NCBI GenBank assembly: GCA_047947135.1
Contig: CP170457.1
Coordinates: 2,418,001 to 2,482,000, forward strand
Direction of reading: 5' to 3'
Origin: Planctobacterium sp047947135
GTDB lineage: Bacteria; Pseudomonadota; Gammaproteobacteria; Enterobacterales; Alteromonadaceae
Length of the DNA: 64,000 nucleotides
Shown here: one piece after another, positions 8,461 to 16,521 of the stretch
How the letters are laid out: the number at the start of each line of letters is the position of its first letter
How positions within the stretch are numbered: the first letter of the stretch is position 1
Notes under the pieces: generated by a model
Database searches by the model: none
What the model saw: the letters and a program-made list of their open reading frames with translations, nothing else
Told to the model about the DNA's origin: nothing
Position numbers and translations under genes: made by a program

Positions 8461-9474
8461 GTGATTAACACATCTGCAGTAGATTTCAGGAGGGGCTGGC
8501 AGAAGGCTATCAACAACATGATGTTAAATTCCAGAGTTAAACCCGTACCGCAATGGCAGCCACATACTGCAACAGGGCAGGTTGTTAAACTGTTAGCAAC
8601 GACAATGCTTAATCTGTCGCAGCAGCACGAAGAAGGTTTTTTGCGCCATCCTGAGGAGACTGAACATCTTCACAACTACCGGGTAGTTTTGCGCAAGGCG
8701 CGCTCCGTCATCAGTTTACTGAAAGAGGCTTTTCCGGTAGATGTGCAGCGTCAATTACGCAAGCGTCTGGCAGAAATGATGCGACCAACCAATCGGCTTC
8801 GTGATCTCGATGTGTATTTGCAGAAGCAAAATACCCTTACCCGTTTGCTGCCCAATTATTTGTCAGTGGGGCTGCCGATCATGTTTGCTGATTTTGAACA
8901 AGAACAAAAGCAGCAAATCAGACAACTCAATCAACGCTTTCGCAGCAGAAGTTACCAGTTGGAGCGGGAAGCGTTACGCAACATTCTGAATAATCTTCAC
9001 CAAGACCAGATGGCACCTCAGGCACAGGAGAGTATTCAGCCAGTGGTGTGTAATTTGATCGGTAAAAGCTACCAAAAAGTCTGTAAGACAGGTGCAGACA
9101 TCACTTCCAGCGCTACCGATAAGGAATTGCACAATCTGCGCTTGCAGTGCAAAAAGCTTCGCTATTTATTAGATCTGTTCAGTGAAATTTTACCTGAAAA
9201 ACCCTGTATCAACGTATTGAAAAAGCTGAAGAGTCTGCAAACGGTCTTAGGGGACTTTAATGATTATGCAGTTCAGCAGAAGACCTTGCGCCACTATTTG
9301 TCAGAGGCTAAAGACATCACGCAGCTTCATATGTCAGTTGGAGCGCTTATTATGGCGCTGCTACAAAAACAACAACAAACCAGCGAGAGTGTGAAAGCAA
9401 GCTTAAACCATTTCGCTAATAAAAAGACGGGGCATCAAATAAAACGAATAATATTGCCAACGCCAATAATTTAG
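8461..9474 (+). CDS. CHAD domain-containing protein
   Basis: A CHAD (conserved histidine alpha-helical domain) protein of up to 337 residues. The domain spans about 40-310, is helical and rich in K, R and H, and contains two related halves with EHLHNYRVVLRKARSVISLL and KELHNLRLQCKKLRYLLDLF. CHAD domains bind polyphosphate through these basic helices and are often linked to polyphosphate granules or to CYTH triphosphatases; here there is no CYTH domain or ppk neighbour. The start is uncertain: GTG 8461 gives the longest form, and ATG 8518 or 8521 would remove about 20 residues without touching the domain. Convergent with the next gene. Confidence 0.9.
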   Translation: MINTSAVDFRRGWQKAINNMMLNSRVKPVPQWQPHTATGQVVKLLATTMLNLSQQHEEGFLRHPEETEHLHNYRVVLRKARSVISLLKEAFPVDVQRQLRKRLAEMMRPTNRLRDLDVYLQKQNTLTRLLPNYLSVGLPIMFADFEQEQKQQIRQLNQRFRSRSYQLEREALRNILNNLHQDQMAPQAQESIQPVVCNLIGKSYQKVCKTGADITSSATDKELHNLRLQCKKLRYLLDLFSEILPEKPCINVLKKLKSLQTVLGDFNDYAVQQKTLRHYLSEAKDITQLHMSVGALIMALLQKQQQTSESVKASLNHFANKKTGHQIKRIILPTPII

Positions 9475-9487
9475 TCTGGACTGGAAT

Positions 9488-10285
9488 CTAAGAAAAACAG
9501 GGTGTGAGCTGTCTATTGTGCCAGTCACGGATGCCATACGACGCAAGCATACTCGATAGGTTTCCGGAGCGGCGCATGATGCTAAGATGCTTGCTGAGTC
9601 GTTGTGCCAGTTTCTTTGCGTCTTTGCGGTGAGGGCTGAAGGCGATAAACACTTCTTCGTCACAAACTATACCTGCAGCTTTTAACTCAATTTTTCGGTT
9701 TTGCCGCTTAAAATAGTGGCTCAATACATTGCTGTCTTCCACAATAACGTCAACTCTGCCTTTGCGCAGCATGCCGATGTTCTGAGCCAATCCACGAGCA
9801 CTGGTAGCTGTTTGAATCCTTGATTTATCGTGCCGGTTATTTTCAATGTATCTTTTATTCAGGTCACCATAGGAGTAGCTTTGAATGACACCTAATTTTA
9901 TCTGTTCAAGACTCTCCAGTCCTTGGTAGTGCCACGCTGATTGCGGCAACGTATAAAATGTGTGGGAGGCAACACCTAATGGCATGTCTGGAAATACAAG
10001 TTCTTTCACTTCCTGTCGGCCAACACCTACCAGGCCATCAATGGTTCCCAGCCTGACCAACTGAATCGCTCTGGCCCAGGGCATAGTGACATATTCGATT
10101 CGGTAATTGGTCCTCTTAAAAACCTGTTTTGCTATATCGAGCATAAAGCCCTGTTTCTTCTCGTTAACTTCACAGTTGTAGGGGCACCAGGGATCGGCGG
10201 CTAAAACCAGTTGATTTGCTGCTTTTACATTGAGACTGTAGGTCAAAAACAGGATACACAGTAATATTTTAGCAAACGATTGCAT
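9488..10285 (-). CDS. periplasmic substrate-binding protein, amino-acid type (PBP2/SBP_bac_3)
   Basis: A 265-residue exported protein. Residues 1-22 are a signal peptide ending NVKA. The mature protein starts LVLAADPWCPYNCE, then GFMLDIAKQVFKRTNYRIEY, PWARAIQLVRLGTIDGLVGV and a lobe-II segment LGVIQSYSYGDLN, all typical of SBP_bac_3 domains. The paired cysteines in WCPYNC could form a disulfide; this CPY-C variant recurs in solitary binding proteins of marine gammaproteobacteria. No transporter genes are adjacent, so role and ligand are open. Similar in class, but not closely in sequence, to the protein at 1580-2389. Confidence 0.85.
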   Translation of the reverse strand: MQSFAKILLCILFLTYSLNVKAANQLVLAADPWCPYNCEVNEKKQGFMLDIAKQVFKRTNYRIEYVTMPWARAIQLVRLGTIDGLVGVGRQEVKELVFPDMPLGVASHTFYTLPQSAWHYQGLESLEQIKLGVIQSYSYGDLNKRYIENNRHDKSRIQTATSARGLAQNIGMLRKGRVDVIVEDSNVLSHYFKRQNRKIELKAAGIVCDEEVFIAFSPHRKDAKKLAQRLSKHLSIMRRSGNLSSMLASYGIRDWHNRQLTPCFS

Positions 10286-10528
10286 GAATTAATCGACTCT
10301 GCACTACATTACTCCCAGTATCAATTATGCGGGGCTGTTTAACCATCCAACTTTAGTTGTAGCAAATGTCAACGCGATCTCGCGGCATGTCATGCATTTC
10401 AGACTATTCCGTCAACGACGCGAACCTATCACTTTTTCATGCCAAATCATGGTTATGTACAGGTAAATGCCGTTTTTCCAGAAACAACTATACTAATGGG
10501 AAGATAAACCAGCGGAACTCTCGCAACA

Positions 10529-10822
10529 ATGAAATCTGTTTTGTTTGCCATTGTGTTGACGTTATCCGCGGTTAATCCCGTTTTTGCCGACGATAAGTCG
10601 CGTTCTGTGAAGTGTCAGTTGTTGTATGAAGAACTTCTAGAGCTGCACCGGGACCAGTTCTTTGGTGAACTGAGCCTGTTGGAACTGCTGAATGTTGTTG
10701 AGTACATGTATCCGGGAGAACCCCATAAAGACTTTATCTGGTGTATAGGGCAATTGCGGCAGGATATTCTGCCATCCATCCATCCTGACATGGTTTCCCT
10801 GCAACCAGAGCAAAAAATTTAA
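10529..10822 (+). CDS. small exported hypothetical protein
   Basis: A 97-residue protein I cannot assign. A clear signal peptide (residues 1-20, PVFA before DDK) predicts a periplasmic product of about 77 residues. The mature part is helical and acidic with only two cysteines (KCQLLY and WCIGQL), well placed for one disulfide. No ribosome site is obvious before ATG 10529. It lies 76 bases upstream of the DUF4097 gene on the same strand, so the two exported proteins may be expressed together. Confidence 0.65.
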   Translation: MKSVLFAIVLTLSAVNPVFADDKSRSVKCQLLYEELLELHRDQFFGELSLLELLNVVEYMYPGEPHKDFIWCIGQLRQDILPSIHPDMVSLQPEQKI

Positions 10823-10898
10823 AATTTTTGCAATTCGGTTTAAACCTTTTTATATCTGTGGGCGACACACTTATAAATTAGACATCAAGGACATCACT

Positions 10899-11687
10899 AT
10901 GAACATTGCAAACATTGCCCATACCTCTATCCGTGCGTCATTACTCGCAGTCATTCTTGGCTGGAGCGGTTTATCTCAGGCTATTGTGATTGAAAAAGAA
11001 TTTACCGTCGCCAACGGTGGGACTCTCGATCTGCGCACTGATGTTGGTGCGTTGGATATTCGCACCCATGACAAAGAAACCATTGAAATGGAAGTCGATA
11101 TTAGAGGTGAACGAGAAGATGAGTTCGAAGTGACCTACAAAGTGTCCGGTGACGATCTGGATGTTGTAGGGGAGTTAGAGAACCGCAGAAAGTGGGGCAA
11201 CGGTCTGAGAGTGCACTTTTTCCTTACTGTACCGGAAAACTATGATTTGGAATTGCAAACATCCGGGGGTTCAATATCGATTTCGGACCTTCAGGGTGAT
11301 ATCGATGCCAAAACATCCGGGGGGTCTATCAGTATTGGTGATGTCAGAGGTGATGTGGAGTTACACACATCAGGAGGTTCAATCAGTACCGAAAATATCT
11401 ACGGTGAGATTGACGCCCACACGTCAGGTGGCAGTGTCACTGTGCGGTTTGCCGAACAGATTAAAAAGAATGCCTCACTCAGCACCTCAGGCGGCTCAAT
11501 TACGGCCTACTTACCTGCCGATATTAAAGTTGATTTGAATGCGTCTACCAGTGGCGGTCAAGTTCGTTCTGATTTTGATGTCAATGGTCGCATAAAGAAA
11601 AATAGCATCAAAGGCGAGATTAATGGTGGCGGGCCTGAGCTAAGTCTGCGAACCAGTGGAGGGTCTGTGAAAGTGAAGAGACGCTAA
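10899..11687 (+). CDS. DUF4097 family exported beta-repeat protein
   Basis: A 262-residue exported protein. AAGGA precedes ATG 10899. A signal peptide ends near residue 28 (GLSQA). The rest is a repetitive beta structure: seven TSGG units at roughly 14-28-residue spacing (QTSGGS, KTSGGS, HTSGGS twice, STSGGS, STSGGQ, RTSGGS) alternate with short strands such as ISISDLQGDID. DUF4097/DUF4098 domains form beta-helix or adhesin-like folds and often occur beside membrane stress genes, but no function is established. It ends with a basic tail VKVKRR and is followed by a strong terminator and then an insertion sequence. Confidence 0.88.
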   Translation: MNIANIAHTSIRASLLAVILGWSGLSQAIVIEKEFTVANGGTLDLRTDVGALDIRTHDKETIEMEVDIRGEREDEFEVTYKVSGDDLDVVGELENRRKWGNGLRVHFFLTVPENYDLELQTSGGSISISDLQGDIDAKTSGGSISIGDVRGDVELHTSGGSISTENIYGEIDAHTSGGSVTVRFAEQIKKNASLSTSGGSITAYLPADIKVDLNASTSGGQVRSDFDVNGRIKKNSIKGEINGGGPELSLRTSGGSVKVKRR

Positions 11688-11725
11688 ACGCAATACCGGG
11701 ACCAGCAAAATCACCGTTTTTACAG

Positions 11726-11752
11726 TAGGGGGAACCATTCCCCCTAATTTTT
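11726..11752 (+). terminator. intrinsic terminator of the DUF4097 gene
   Basis: AGGGGGAA and TTCCCCCT form an 8-bp stem with a 3-base loop (11727-11745), followed closely by a short T run. Placed about 40 bases after the stop codon at 11687, on the + strand. Confidence 0.8.
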
Positions 11753-11764
11753 ACTCATTAATTA

Positions 11765-12641
11765 GAGCGTGTTGATCTTTGCTGTACATGTTCTAATCAA
11801 CCCACATTGGTAACCACATGAGTGAGAAAGCTAGTGCGACTACACTGTGGTAGTTTCTGGCTAACTTGTCATATCGAGTGGCTATAGCTCGATATTTCTT
11901 TATTTTCAAAAAGGCATTCTCAACCAAGTGACGATATCGGTACATAGCCCAATCAATATCATCGTTGCCTGTTTTGCTGTTTCCTTTTCTTGGTATTACT
12001 TGCTTAGCATTACGACTGCTCACAAGCTCACGTAGAGCTTGACTGTCATAGCCTTTGTCAGCAACCACCACTTCAGCTTCTGGTGATGATTCGACCAAAG
12101 ATTGACCGTGTCTGACATCATGAGCCTGTCCTCCTGACAGCTCGAAATATACAGGTAAACCTCCACTATCAACCGCTAAATGTATCTTGGTTGATTTACC
12201 TCCGCGACTTTTCCCGATAGCTTGCTCTGCCTGGTCACCGATGTTAGCTCCATCCTGATGAGCTTTAACAATACTGCCATCAATGAATAGCCACTGAGGG
12301 TCATTGAGACGTGATAAAAACTGGAAAATATCAGTCATGACGCCTTTCTTTGACCATAAATTGAAGCGCCTGAAGACAGCACTCCAATCTCCAAACTCCC
12401 TTGGTAAGTCTCGCCACGGGATACCCGTCCGCATTCGGTACAAAATACCTTCAAGTGTCATTCGGTGTTCAGGTTTATTATAAATTCGGCCTGTTAAATA
12501 CATAATTCTGGATAGCAGTTTCCAGCTATCATCTGTTAGCATGAGTCTCGGCATTTGGGGACGTTAAATTGTTTTTTGGCGAAATCATTATAACCGACCC
12601 ATTTGCTGATTACTTTTCATACCACAAAGATCAACACGCTC
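11765..12641 (-). mobile_element. IS5-family insertion sequence, complete (about 877 bp)
   Basis: The ends are perfect inverted repeats: GAGCGTGTTGATCTTTG at 11765-11781 and its complement at 12625-12641. Both flanks carry TA directly outside the repeats (left ...ATTA, right TAGT...), consistent with a 2-base TA target duplication. One uninterrupted transposase gene fills the interior on the minus strand. It lies in the gap between the DUF4097 terminator and the M42 peptidase gene, so it breaks no recognised gene. Identical ends and an intact transposase suggest a recent insertion. Confidence 0.93.
11793..12554 (-). CDS. IS5-family transposase (DDE type)
   Basis: A 253-residue transposase in one frame. 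The N-terminal DUF4096-like region has the family pattern RMRTGIPWRDLPREFGDW. The catalytic triad is intact: D92 in LFIDGSIVKAHQ, D166 in VVADKGYDSQALR and E212 in YRHLVENAFLKIKKYR. The G-rich loop AIGKSRGGKSTKIHLAVD is typical of IS5-family (IS427-like) enzymes. Many relatives need a programmed frameshift between two overlapping frames; this copy does not. The gene sits inside the inverted repeats at 11765 and 12641. Confidence 0.95.
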   Translation of the reverse strand: MPRLMLTDDSWKLLSRIMYLTGRIYNKPEHRMTLEGILYRMRTGIPWRDLPREFGDWSAVFRRFNLWSKKGVMTDIFQFLSRLNDPQWLFIDGSIVKAHQDGANIGDQAEQAIGKSRGGKSTKIHLAVDSGGLPVYFELSGGQAHDVRHGQSLVESSPEAEVVVADKGYDSQALRELVSSRNAKQVIPRKGNSKTGNDDIDWAMYRYRHLVENAFLKIKKYRAIATRYDKLARNYHSVVALAFSLMWLPMWVD

Positions 12642-12704
12642 TAGTCTAATACGACTAAATAAAACTTGCTCATTTAACAAATTGAGCCTATATAGTCACC
12701 CATT

Positions 12705-12719
12705 CCCCAATGGTTGGGG
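12705..12719. other. small perfect hairpin upstream of the M42 gene
   Basis: CCCCAA-TGG-TTGGGG forms a 6-bp stem, 65 bases before ATG 12784 and just outside the insertion sequence. It has no T tract. It could lie in the 5' leader of the peptidase cluster; role unknown. Confidence 0.35.
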
Positions 12720-12783
12720 TGCCTAAACCGTCAGTACCTGATGTGCCAAGCATCACCCAACATTTTGTGCCTGGGTAGGTACT

Positions 12784-13893
12784 ATGAAGAATACAATTGG
12801 TTCCACTCCGACGGATGCTGACAACGCAGCGATTCCCGAGGCATTTCTGAATATTTTAGCGACCTTGATGCGCCAGCCGTCAGTTGTTGGTGCTGAGCAT
12901 GCTTTCTTTCGCGTATTACAACGTGAACTGGAGGAGCGCGGCGCTAAAGTGACCTGGTATGAAGGGCTCTTAGTTGCGCAGGGCAAACAGCCAAACAGCA
13001 TCTTTTTGTCTGCGCACATCGATCGTCATGGATTAATTTGCACTGGCCCTAATGAGTTTCAGTACGCCGCTTTTGTGGCGGGCTCTCGCTCAGATCTGCT
13101 GGGTAACTCAGTGTCCGAACAACTTATCAATAAGATCGTCGCGCGTTTTCAGGGCGAAGAGGTTTATGCCTATGAACCCTGGTCTGGTGCGTATTGCGGC
13201 AGCGGTAAAATTACCAAGACTCGCATTTGTGAATATCGCAATAACTTGATTTTTGAACTGGAAGGGCTGGCACATCTAGTAGCCGGAACGCCGGTTGCGT
13301 TTTTGGATAAGCTGTTGCAGGTTGATGGTGCTTTGCAGGGGCAGTTGGATAACGTTCTGGGTGCTGCTGCACTGGTTTATCTATTCGAAAACGGTTTTCA
13401 GGGAACGGCGTTTTTTACGGCGCAGGAAGAGGCAGGAAAAAGCTGGCGATTTCTACTGGAATGGTTTCGTCGATTTGGTAATGCCACCAATGAATTGGTG
13501 GTTGTGGATACCAGTCCGTATCCGAGTTTTGAATTAGCGTCCAGTCAACATCTGGTGCTGCGTCATAAGGATGCCAATGCCGAATTTCACTCACCTTTGA
13601 CTGAGCAATTACAGGGTATATGTGAGCGATTTAACTACAGTTATCAGTTTAAAGATGCCTATGTTGAAGCGATGAATAAGGATTTATCAGCTCGTAATGA
13701 ACCTTTAATGTCGTTAGGCTCAACTGAGCTTGGACGAATTATTGCGGCTTCTAATGGACTGGTGGATGGCACGACGTTACAGGTTCCATCTTCGGGTTAT
13801 CACACTATGCAGGAAACTGCACCAGCGCGCTCTGTTGTGGCTTTTTTAAATGTGCTGACAGAAATCACTCGCTCTTTTGAACAGGTTGCTTAA
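12784..13893 (+). CDS. M42-type metallo-aminopeptidase family protein
   Basis: A 369-residue cytosolic zinc peptidase of clan MH (M42/M18-like). The full metal and catalytic set is visible: H78 and D80 in LSAHIDRHG, bridging D189 in LDNVLGAAAL, the catalytic and metal-binding pair E215-E216 in TAQEEAGKSW, D242 in VVDTSPYPS and H340 in SGYHTMQE. M42 enzymes remove N-terminal amino acids from peptides, often as large oligomers. It is first in a run with a RimK-like ligase 2 bases downstream and a GNAT/C39 protein overlapping that, so a role in maturing or recycling the ligase product is a reasonable inference. ATG 12784 follows GGTAGG. Confidence 0.88.
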   Translation: MKNTIGSTPTDADNAAIPEAFLNILATLMRQPSVVGAEHAFFRVLQRELEERGAKVTWYEGLLVAQGKQPNSIFLSAHIDRHGLICTGPNEFQYAAFVAGSRSDLLGNSVSEQLINKIVARFQGEEVYAYEPWSGAYCGSGKITKTRICEYRNNLIFELEGLAHLVAGTPVAFLDKLLQVDGALQGQLDNVLGAAALVYLFENGFQGTAFFTAQEEAGKSWRFLLEWFRRFGNATNELVVVDTSPYPSFELASSQHLVLRHKDANAEFHSPLTEQLQGICERFNYSYQFKDAYVEAMNKDLSARNEPLMSLGSTELGRIIAASNGLVDGTTLQVPSSGYHTMQETAPARSVVAFLNVLTEITRSFEQVA

Positions 13894-13895
13894 AC

Positions 13896-15350
13896 ATGAT
13901 TAAAACTCTGATTGTTATTGATAGCCATCAGACTGCATTAACGGATGAATTTTCGGATGTTGTCAGCTTTGACACCTATCTGGACTCCTACCCGAAATTA
14001 AATGAACCGAGAACACGGATCATTAACCTGTGTGATACCGAAAGGTATCTCAGTGAAGGCTACTATTGTTCACTGTTGGCGGAAGCCCGCAATCACTCGG
14101 TATTACCCAGCGTTAAAACCATCAACGCGTTGCGTCATGCCAACGCTGAAGATGATGCGTTATTGTCTTACAAGAGCTACTTACTGGACTATCAGTCGGA
14201 AAGTCAGAAAGAACAACATTTTGTGTATTTTGGTAAATGCCAGAAAGACGCACTTGCACCACTGGCCAAAAGACTGTTTAAAGATTTTGGATCGCCAATT
14301 TTGTTATTGACGTTGCGTCATAAGGACGGCAACTGGCAATTGTCTGTGCAGCAGCAGGGTATTCATGCCCTGAATGATAAACAGCTAGAGAAGTTCAAAG
14401 CCGAACTAACGCAGTTCACGCAACAAGTGTGGCGTGTTTCTTCTTCTCGTAAACGTTATCGCTGGGATATGGCAATATTGGTCGACAAAGAAGAACAATT
14501 GCCGCCCAGTAACAAAGAGGCGATAGCCAAATTTGTCAAAGCGGCAGCGAAAAATGGTATCAACGGTGAAGTTGTCTCGGTAAAAGATATTCAGAACATT
14601 GCCTATTACGATGCGCTGTTTATTCGGGAAACAACAGCGATTGATCACCATACCTATCGTTTAGCCAGCAAAGCTGAACGCAATGGACTGGTAGTGATAG
14701 ATGACCCGGTGTCTATTTTGCGCTGTTGCAATAAAGTATTTTTACATGATGCCTTCAGTTACCAAAAAGTACCCAGTTTGCGCACGCTGGTCATCCATGA
14801 CGCCAGTGAAGAAACGTTATCACAGTTGCAACGAGACTTTGGCTTTCCGCTGGTGTTAAAAATGCCGGAAAGCTCCTTCTCCAAAGGTGTATTCAAAGTT
14901 AAAGACCGGGCTGAATTGCAAACCAAGCTATCTGAGTTATTGCAACAAAGTGCATTAGTATTAGCACAGGAATTTTTATTCACGGACTTTGATTGGCGTA
15001 TTGGGGTTCTTAATGGTCGCGCTATCTATGCCTGTCGTTATGAAATGGCCCGCAATCACTGGCAAATCTACAATCATGGTTCGAAACGGAATTCCTCGGG
15101 TGGCTTTGAGACGTTACCGACCTTTGAGGTGCCAAAACCGGTATTAGATGCCGCTTTAAAAGCGTCAAAAATTATCGGTGATGGCCTGTATGGGGTAGAT
15201 GTTAAAGAAAAGGACAGCAAAGCCTATGTGCTGGAAGTCAATGACAATCCAAACATTGACCATAAAATAGAAGATGACTACTTGCGAGACGAGCTATATA
15301 TGCAGGTGATGGCAGAATTTGCCCGTCGCTTAGAGCTGAGAGGTCGATGA
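13896..15350 (+). CDS. RimK-family ATP-grasp ligase with RLAN N-terminal domain
   Basis: A 484-residue protein with the two-part architecture annotated as RimK family protein. An N-terminal alpha/beta domain (about 1-180) matches the RimK-like ATP-grasp N-terminal (RLAN) type. A C-terminal ATP-grasp domain (about 285-480) follows, with FPLVLKMPESSFSKGVFKV (ATP lysine and glycine-rich loop), LAQEFLFTDFDWRIGVLNG, and the Mg-binding end YVLEVNDNPNIDHKI (E447, N449). ATP-grasp ligases activate a carboxylate as acyl-phosphate and join it to an amine. RimK itself adds glutamates to ribosomal protein S6; the substrate of this longer family is not known to me. The downstream GNAT/C39 gene overlaps by 4 bases (ATGA). 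Confidence 0.9.
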   Translation: MIKTLIVIDSHQTALTDEFSDVVSFDTYLDSYPKLNEPRTRIINLCDTERYLSEGYYCSLLAEARNHSVLPSVKTINALRHANAEDDALLSYKSYLLDYQSESQKEQHFVYFGKCQKDALAPLAKRLFKDFGSPILLLTLRHKDGNWQLSVQQQGIHALNDKQLEKFKAELTQFTQQVWRVSSSRKRYRWDMAILVDKEEQLPPSNKEAIAKFVKAAAKNGINGEVVSVKDIQNIAYYDALFIRETTAIDHHTYRLASKAERNGLVVIDDPVSILRCCNKVFLHDAFSYQKVPSLRTLVIHDASEETLSQLQRDFGFPLVLKMPESSFSKGVFKVKDRAELQTKLSELLQQSALVLAQEFLFTDFDWRIGVLNGRAIYACRYEMARNHWQIYNHGSKRNSSGGFETLPTFEVPKPVLDAALKASKIIGDGLYGVDVKEKDSKAYVLEVNDNPNIDHKIEDDYLRDELYMQVMAEFARRLELRGR

Positions 15351-16483
15351 GCAACGCGTCGAATATTACTGTTCGCCCTTCAGTGTTGAAGGATTTGAAT
15401 GCACTAGTGTCTTTAGAACAGGCCTGCTTTAGCACCGACCGACTCAGTCAAAGGAGTATGCGCCACTATATCAAGGCGGAGCATAGCGAACTGTTAGTCG
15501 CAGAGAAAACAGACGAAAGTGGTGACACTTCATTACTGGGGTATGGGCTGATCTGGTGCCATAAGGGAACGCGACTGGCACGTTTGTATTCTTTAGCTGT
15601 GCATCCACAAGCCAGAGGATTGGGTTTGGCTGGCAAGCTAATGGACGCTCTGGAACAGCAGGCTGCGCATCGAGGACGATTGTTTATGCGTCTGGAAGTG
15701 GCGGAAAATAACGAAGCGGCGATTCAACTTTACAAAAAACGCGGTTATCGCATTTTTGGTGAGTACAACCACTATTATGCCGACCAGTCCGATGCCTTAA
15801 GAATGCAAAAAACCATTCGACATGGCTCGTCAGAAGCAGTACGTCGCAACACGCCCTGGTTCCAGCAGACCACTGACTTTAGTTGTGGTCCAGCCTCTTT
15901 AATGATGGCGATGGCGAGTTTGAATGAGTCCTGGCAATGTGAACAGGGCTTAGAGTTGGATTTGTGGCGCGAAGCAACCAGTATTTTTATGACGTCCGGA
16001 CATGGTGGTTGCCACCCCTTTGGGCTGGCACTGGCTGCGCAAAGCAGAGGGTTTAATGCCTCAGTGATGGTGAACCAGCAAGGGGCTCTGTTTCTGGATG
16101 GTGTGCGCAATGCGGAGAAGAAACAGGTCATGCAACTGGTACATGAGCAGTTTCTGGCGCGCTGTCAGCAGGCAGGTGTGAGCGTCGAGTACGATGACCT
16201 GACCCAACAAAAGATCGAAATCTGGTTACAGGACGACTATGCCGTGTTGATGTTGATCAGTACTTACCGACTTGACGGCAAAAAGGCCCCTCACTGGGTG
16301 GTTGTTACCGGAATGGATGATCACTGTTTCTATCTTCATGATCCAGATGTTGACGAACAGTCGCAGTTGGCAATTGATTGTCAGCACGTTCCAATTGCAC
16401 GTTCTGATGTTGAAAAAATGTCTGCCTTTGGCAGTAACCGATTACGCGCTGCTGTTGCCATTAAACAGGCCGCAGCCAGCTAA
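15347..16483 (+). CDS. GNAT N-acetyltransferase fused to a C39-like cysteine peptidase
   Basis: A 378-residue fusion. Residues 1-150 form a GNAT domain with the acetyl-CoA loop SLAVHPQARGLGLAGKLMD and the RimI-like end EVAENNEAAIQLYKKRGYR. Residues 160-370 form a papain-like C39 peptidase: C180 in TTDFSCGPASLMMAMASL, H316 in PHWVVVTGMDD and D332 in FYLHDPDVD, so the triad looks intact. C39 enzymes usually cut after double-glycine leaders during peptide export, but this one has no transporter part and no signal peptide, so it should act in the cytosol. Start overlaps the ligase stop (ATGA), implying translational coupling and shared function. Confidence 0.9.
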   Translation: MSNASNITVRPSVLKDLNALVSLEQACFSTDRLSQRSMRHYIKAEHSELLVAEKTDESGDTSLLGYGLIWCHKGTRLARLYSLAVHPQARGLGLAGKLMDALEQQAAHRGRLFMRLEVAENNEAAIQLYKKRGYRIFGEYNHYYADQSDALRMQKTIRHGSSEAVRRNTPWFQQTTDFSCGPASLMMAMASLNESWQCEQGLELDLWREATSIFMTSGHGGCHPFGLALAAQSRGFNASVMVNQQGALFLDGVRNAEKKQVMQLVHEQFLARCQQAGVSVEYDDLTQQKIEIWLQDDYAVLMLISTYRLDGKKAPHWVVVTGMDDHCFYLHDPDVDEQSQLAIDCQHVPIARSDVEKMSAFGSNRLRAAVAIKQAAAS

Positions 16484-16521
16484 ATGCAACACGCTCTATT
16501 TCATATTAACTGAGTAAATTT

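Noticed and set aside
10366..10575. A 69-codon + strand ORF before the small exported protein
   Set aside because: Unnatural composition, overlap with the better-supported gene at 10529 in another frame, and no ribosome site.
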